Shown here: one piece after another, positions 59,185 to 64,000 of the stretch | Numbering within the stretch: the first letter of the stretch is position 1 | How the letters are laid out: every line of letters begins with the position of its first letter | Source: Sphingomonas qomolangmaensis | GTDB lineage: Bacteria > Pseudomonadota > Alphaproteobacteria > Sphingomonadales > Sphingomonadaceae | Direction of reading: 5' to 3' | DNA length: 64,000 bases | NCBI RefSeq assembly: GCF_024496245.1 | Contig: NZ_CP101740.1 | Location: forward strand, 558,001 to 622,000 | Program-made: the position numbers and the translations under genes | Notes under the pieces: model-generated | Told to the model about the DNA's origin: nothing | The model's database searches: none | The model's input: only the letters and a program-made list of their open reading frames with translations

Positions 59185-60300
59185 ATGCCCGCTGCCCCGA
59201 TTGCTGCCCCAGACCTGCCCGATCATCCTATGCTGCCCTTATGGTCGCTGGCGCTGCCGGCGTTAGGGCTGATCGCGATTGGCCTGTCGCTTGCCAAGAT
59301 CGGAGGTGCGGGAATCGCGGTGGCGGTGGCGATCCTGATCGGATGCGTGCTCGCGGCGGTGCATCAGGCTGAAGTGGTTGCGCACAAGGTCGGCGAACCG
59401 TTCGGGACCTTGGTGCTGGCGGTATCGGTGACGGTGATCGAGGTGTCACTGATCGTCTCGCTAATGCTCACCGGCGGCGACGATGCCCCGACCTTGGCGC
59501 GCGACACGGTGTTCGCGGCGATCATGATCATCCTCAACGGAATCGTCGGCATCTGCCTGCTGGTGGGCGCGGTGCGGCATCATGAACAGGTCTTCGTGCT
59601 GAAGGGCGTCAGTGCGTCGCTTTGCGTGCTGGCGGCGATGGCGGTGCTCAGCCTGGTGTTGCCCAACTACACGCTCGCGCGCGCCGGGCCCTATTTCAGC
59701 CCCGCGCAATTGATGTTCACCGCGACGATCTCGCTGATCCTCTACGCAACGTTTGTGCTGGTGCAGACCGTTCGCCACCGCGATTATTTTCTGCCCGCGG
59801 CCGACGGCGATCTGGGCGACGAGGCGCATGCAGCGCCGCCCACCACTCGACAGGCCTGGACCGCGTTCGGGGTCCTGCTGGTGGCATTGGTATCGGTGGT
59901 GCTGCTGGCGAAAGATCTGGCGCCGACGCTCGAGCGCGGCGTGCTCGGCGCAGGACTGCCGCTGGCAACGGTCGGCGTGGCGATCGCCGCGCTGGTGCTT
60001 GCGCCCGAGAGCCTCGCCGCGGTGAAGGCGGCGCGGCGTAACCGGCTGCAGACCAGCCTCAACCTCGCGCTCGGCTCGGCGCTGGCGACGATTGGGCTGA
60101 CGATCCCGACCGTGGCGATCGTGTCGCTGGTGCTCGGGCTCGACATCGCGCTCGGCATTGATTCGAAGGCGATCGTGCTGCTCGGGCTGTCGCTGCTGGT
60201 CGCGGTGCTGTCGCTCGGCAACGGGCGGACGACCGTGTTGCAGGGGGTGGTCCATCTGCTGATCTTCGCGACCTATTTGTTCACGACGGTGGTGCCGTAA
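59185..60300 (+). CDS. Ca2+/H+ antiporter family (ChaA-like) ion exchanger
   Basis: Protein of 371 aa with about eleven membrane helices. It has the internal duplication of CaCA exchangers: the first repeat contains LAVSVTVIEVSLIVSLMLTG with the ion-binding Glu, the second LTIPTVAIVSLVLGLDIALG. A soluble linker (YFLPAADGDLGDEAHAAPPT) separates the halves. It should export Ca2+ or Na+/K+ in exchange for protons at the inner membrane. AGGAGACCGC before the ATG at 59185 sets the start; a TTG five codons earlier was rejected. It converges with the aminopeptidase gene. Confidence 0.9.
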   Translation: MPAAPIAAPDLPDHPMLPLWSLALPALGLIAIGLSLAKIGGAGIAVAVAILIGCVLAAVHQAEVVAHKVGEPFGTLVLAVSVTVIEVSLIVSLMLTGGDDAPTLARDTVFAAIMIILNGIVGICLLVGAVRHHEQVFVLKGVSASLCVLAAMAVLSLVLPNYTLARAGPYFSPAQLMFTATISLILYATFVLVQTVRHRDYFLPAADGDLGDEAHAAPPTTRQAWTAFGVLLVALVSVVLLAKDLAPTLERGVLGAGLPLATVGVAIAALVLAPESLAAVKAARRNRLQTSLNLALGSALATIGLTIPTVAIVSLVLGLDIALGIDSKAIVLLGLSLLVAVLSLGNGRTTVLQGVVHLLIFATYLFTTVVP

Positions 60301-60321
60301 TCCGAGCCGGGCGGTGGCGCG

Positions 60322-62001
60322 TCAGCTGCCGCCGTCGCCCGGTAGCTTGCGCAGCACGCGCGACTGCGGATCGACGATAACCTGCGCCCCCGCCGGTACG
60401 GCAATCGAACCGTGCCCTTCCGCCATCGCCAGCGTCTTCATCCGTCCTGCGACCGACACCTCGACCGGCAGGGGAAAGTCGCCACCCCCCGGCACTTTCC
60501 ACGCCAGCGCCAACCGCCCCGGCGTGCGCGTCTCGACGAGTTCGGGCAACGCTGCCTGCCCCAGATATACGTCGAAGAACCAGCCTAGGTCGTGCCCGGC
60601 CACATCGTTCACGATTGCGCGATATTCGGCGGTCGTCGCGAAGCGCGAGGTGAAGTTGCCCGGCGCGGGATCGGGCCGGCCATAGACGACGCGGCGCATG
60701 ATTTCGCCGAACTTCGCATCGCCGATCAGCCCGCGCAGCGTGTGGAGCATCCACGCGCCCTTGAAATAAATGTCGCTGCCCGGCCCGGTCGCTTCGTCGC
60801 TCACCAGGTTCGCGGCGCGCGCGCTCCCTGAGACGATCGGATGGAGATTTTCGAACCGCGCCCGCCCGGCTCGCATCATGGCCAGATAGCGTCCTTCGCC
60901 CTCGCGGGCACGGCCGTAGAGCGGCTGCATATATTGGGTATAGGCCTCGTGCAGCCAGAAATCGTCCCAGTTCGCCACCGTCATCTGGTTGGCGAACCAT
61001 TCATGGCCGAATTCGTGGTGCAGCAGCCAGTCGAAGCCCTCGGGCGCCTGCTTGTAGCCATTGCCATAGGCGTTGATCGTCTGGTGCTCCATGCCGAGGT
61101 GCGGGGTCTCGACCACGCCCATCTTCTCGGCGGCGAAGGGGTAGGGGCCGACCATCGCTTCGTAGAAATCGAGCGTCGGCGCGAATTCGGCGAATAGCCC
61201 GCGCGCCTTGGCCTCATTGCCTTCGAGATACCAGAAATGCATCGGGATCTGGTTGCCGAAGCGGCTGGTATGGACCGCCTTGAGTTCGCGATACGGCCCG
61301 ACATTGAGCGCGACCGAATGGATCGTCGGATTGGCGACGCTCCAGTTCCACCGGCTCCGCCCGTCGGGCAGTGTGTCGATGCCGGTCAGCACGCCGTTCG
61401 AGGGCGCGCCGAGCCCGGGGGGAACGGTGATATGCAGGTCGATGCGCTTGGGCTCGTAGGTCGGATAATCGATGCATGGCCAGAACAGGTCGCAGCCCTC
61501 GCCCTGGATCGCGGTCGCAACCCAGGGCTTGCCTGACGGGGTCTTCGCCCAGACGAAGCCGCCGTCCCACGGCGCGCGCACCGCGACATGCGGGGTACCG
61601 GCATAGCTGATCCGCGCGCTGACCTTGCCGCCCGCGGCAACCTGCCGCGGCAGGTCGATCGTCATGCGGCCTTGCGGGTTGCGCCAGGCGCTGCGCGGCA
61701 GCGCGACCTCGTCGATCGCCACCGCACTCACCGGCAAATTACGGTCGAGATCGATCACCAACCGGCGGACCGGCGCCTTGGCGGTGAAGCCGAGCGTCGC
61801 CACGCCAGCGATCGCTTCACGCTCGGGAAAGATTTCGAACGCTAGGTCGGCGGTGTCGAAGATCAGCTTTTGTTGATCGGGGTCGAGCGGCCCGCCCGTC
61901 GTGGCGGTTTGCGCGCTGAGCGGCGGCTTACCCGGATCGGCGGCGGCGGGGGTGAGCAGCGCGACGGCGCCAAGCAGCGCCGCACGATTGATGCCTTGCA
62001 T
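60322..62001 (-). CDS. Exported M1-family metallopeptidase
   Basis: Protein of 559 aa. Signal peptide (INRAALLGAVALLTPAAAD) then the N-terminal beta domain, with FVWAKTPSGKPWVATAIQGE. The catalytic domain has VETPHLGMEHQTINAYGNGY in place of GAMEN, LLHHEFGHEWFANQMTVANW (HExxH) and DDFWLHEAYTQYMQPLYGRA with the third zinc ligand Glu 18 residues on. A shortened C-terminal part carries GSDIYFKGAWMLHTLRGLIG, and the protein lacks the long helical domain of PepN. It removes N-terminal residues from peptides in the periplasm. GGGGGCGCG lies before the ATG at 62001. It diverges from lon through a 55-nt gap. Confidence 0.92.
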   Translation of the reverse strand: MQGINRAALLGAVALLTPAAADPGKPPLSAQTATTGGPLDPDQQKLIFDTADLAFEIFPEREAIAGVATLGFTAKAPVRRLVIDLDRNLPVSAVAIDEVALPRSAWRNPQGRMTIDLPRQVAAGGKVSARISYAGTPHVAVRAPWDGGFVWAKTPSGKPWVATAIQGEGCDLFWPCIDYPTYEPKRIDLHITVPPGLGAPSNGVLTGIDTLPDGRSRWNWSVANPTIHSVALNVGPYRELKAVHTSRFGNQIPMHFWYLEGNEAKARGLFAEFAPTLDFYEAMVGPYPFAAEKMGVVETPHLGMEHQTINAYGNGYKQAPEGFDWLLHHEFGHEWFANQMTVANWDDFWLHEAYTQYMQPLYGRAREGEGRYLAMMRAGRARFENLHPIVSGSARAANLVSDEATGPGSDIYFKGAWMLHTLRGLIGDAKFGEIMRRVVYGRPDPAPGNFTSRFATTAEYRAIVNDVAGHDLGWFFDVYLGQAALPELVETRTPGRLALAWKVPGGGDFPLPVEVSVAGRMKTLAMAEGHGSIAVPAGAQVIVDPQSRVLRKLPGDGGS

Positions 62002-62056
62002 CGCGCCCCCATATAGGTTGCAAAGGCGTCGTTTGTCGGACGCCATCGGAGTGTTC

Positions 62057-64000
<1,944 letters not shown>

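Overview
High-GC DNA with the gene content of a sphingomonad-type alphaproteobacterium: many genes start at GTG or overlap by ATGA, there are two TonB-dependent receptors, several Tat-exported enzymes, a PyrB/pseudo-PyrC pair, a GatCAB operon, and a trigger factor with a long Lys/Ala tail. The genus is inferred from protein style and gene order. No marker gene in the window proves it.

Layout. 0.6-7.4 kb (minus strand): a Tat-exported Gfo/Idh/MocA oxidoreductase, a membrane MHYT-PAS-PAS-GGDEF-EAL cyclic-di-GMP protein, the tail of a lost glyoxalase-family gene, a small exported protein and a TPR/2OG-oxygenase protein. 7.5-12.7 kb (plus): an Oar-type TonB receptor and a PhoD-type phosphatase behind a probable Pho box. 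12.7-22.3 kb is accessory and partly decayed: an IS110 transposase fragment, a secreted-protein/metallopeptidase/TonB-receptor locus, small unknown genes, TfoX-like and DUF938 genes, and an integrase fragment joined to an ABC-F fragment downstream of tRNA-Glu.

22.4-29.6 kb (minus): housekeeping metabolism (fhs, a class II DAHP synthase with an N-terminal helix-turn-helix, a 2-hydroxyacid dehydrogenase, cysS), separated by two palindromic intergenic repeats. 29.7-43.7 kb is a pentose and hemicellulose island: three GH43 enzymes, a GH51 arabinofuranosidase, an SGNH acetylesterase, xylA-xylB, a pentonate dehydratase and an aldose 1-epimerase. Side chains and acetyl groups can be removed, xylose can enter by isomerase and kinase, and an oxidative pentonate route is also suggested. 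A LacI-type and a FadR-type operator candidate lie before two of its operons. No regulator or transporter for the island is in the window.

43.8-49.5 kb (minus): pyrB with a metal-site-deficient dihydroorotase, a chemotaxis-type receptor coupled to a small membrane protein, ruvX and a DUF3089 hydrolase. 49.6-52.9 kb (plus): gatCAB. 53.5-64 kb: tRNA-Leu and the protein quality-control series tig, clpP, clpX, lon, interrupted by a glycosyltransferase and by four genes, among them a Ca2+/H+ antiporter and an M1 aminopeptidase. lon runs off the right edge.

The observations most worth following up are the helix-turn-helix/DAHP synthase fusion with its own palindrome, the peptidase and TonB-receptor locus, the Pho-box TonB/PhoD pair, and the relic of an integrated element at tRNA-Glu. 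No clearly new defence or mobile system was found.
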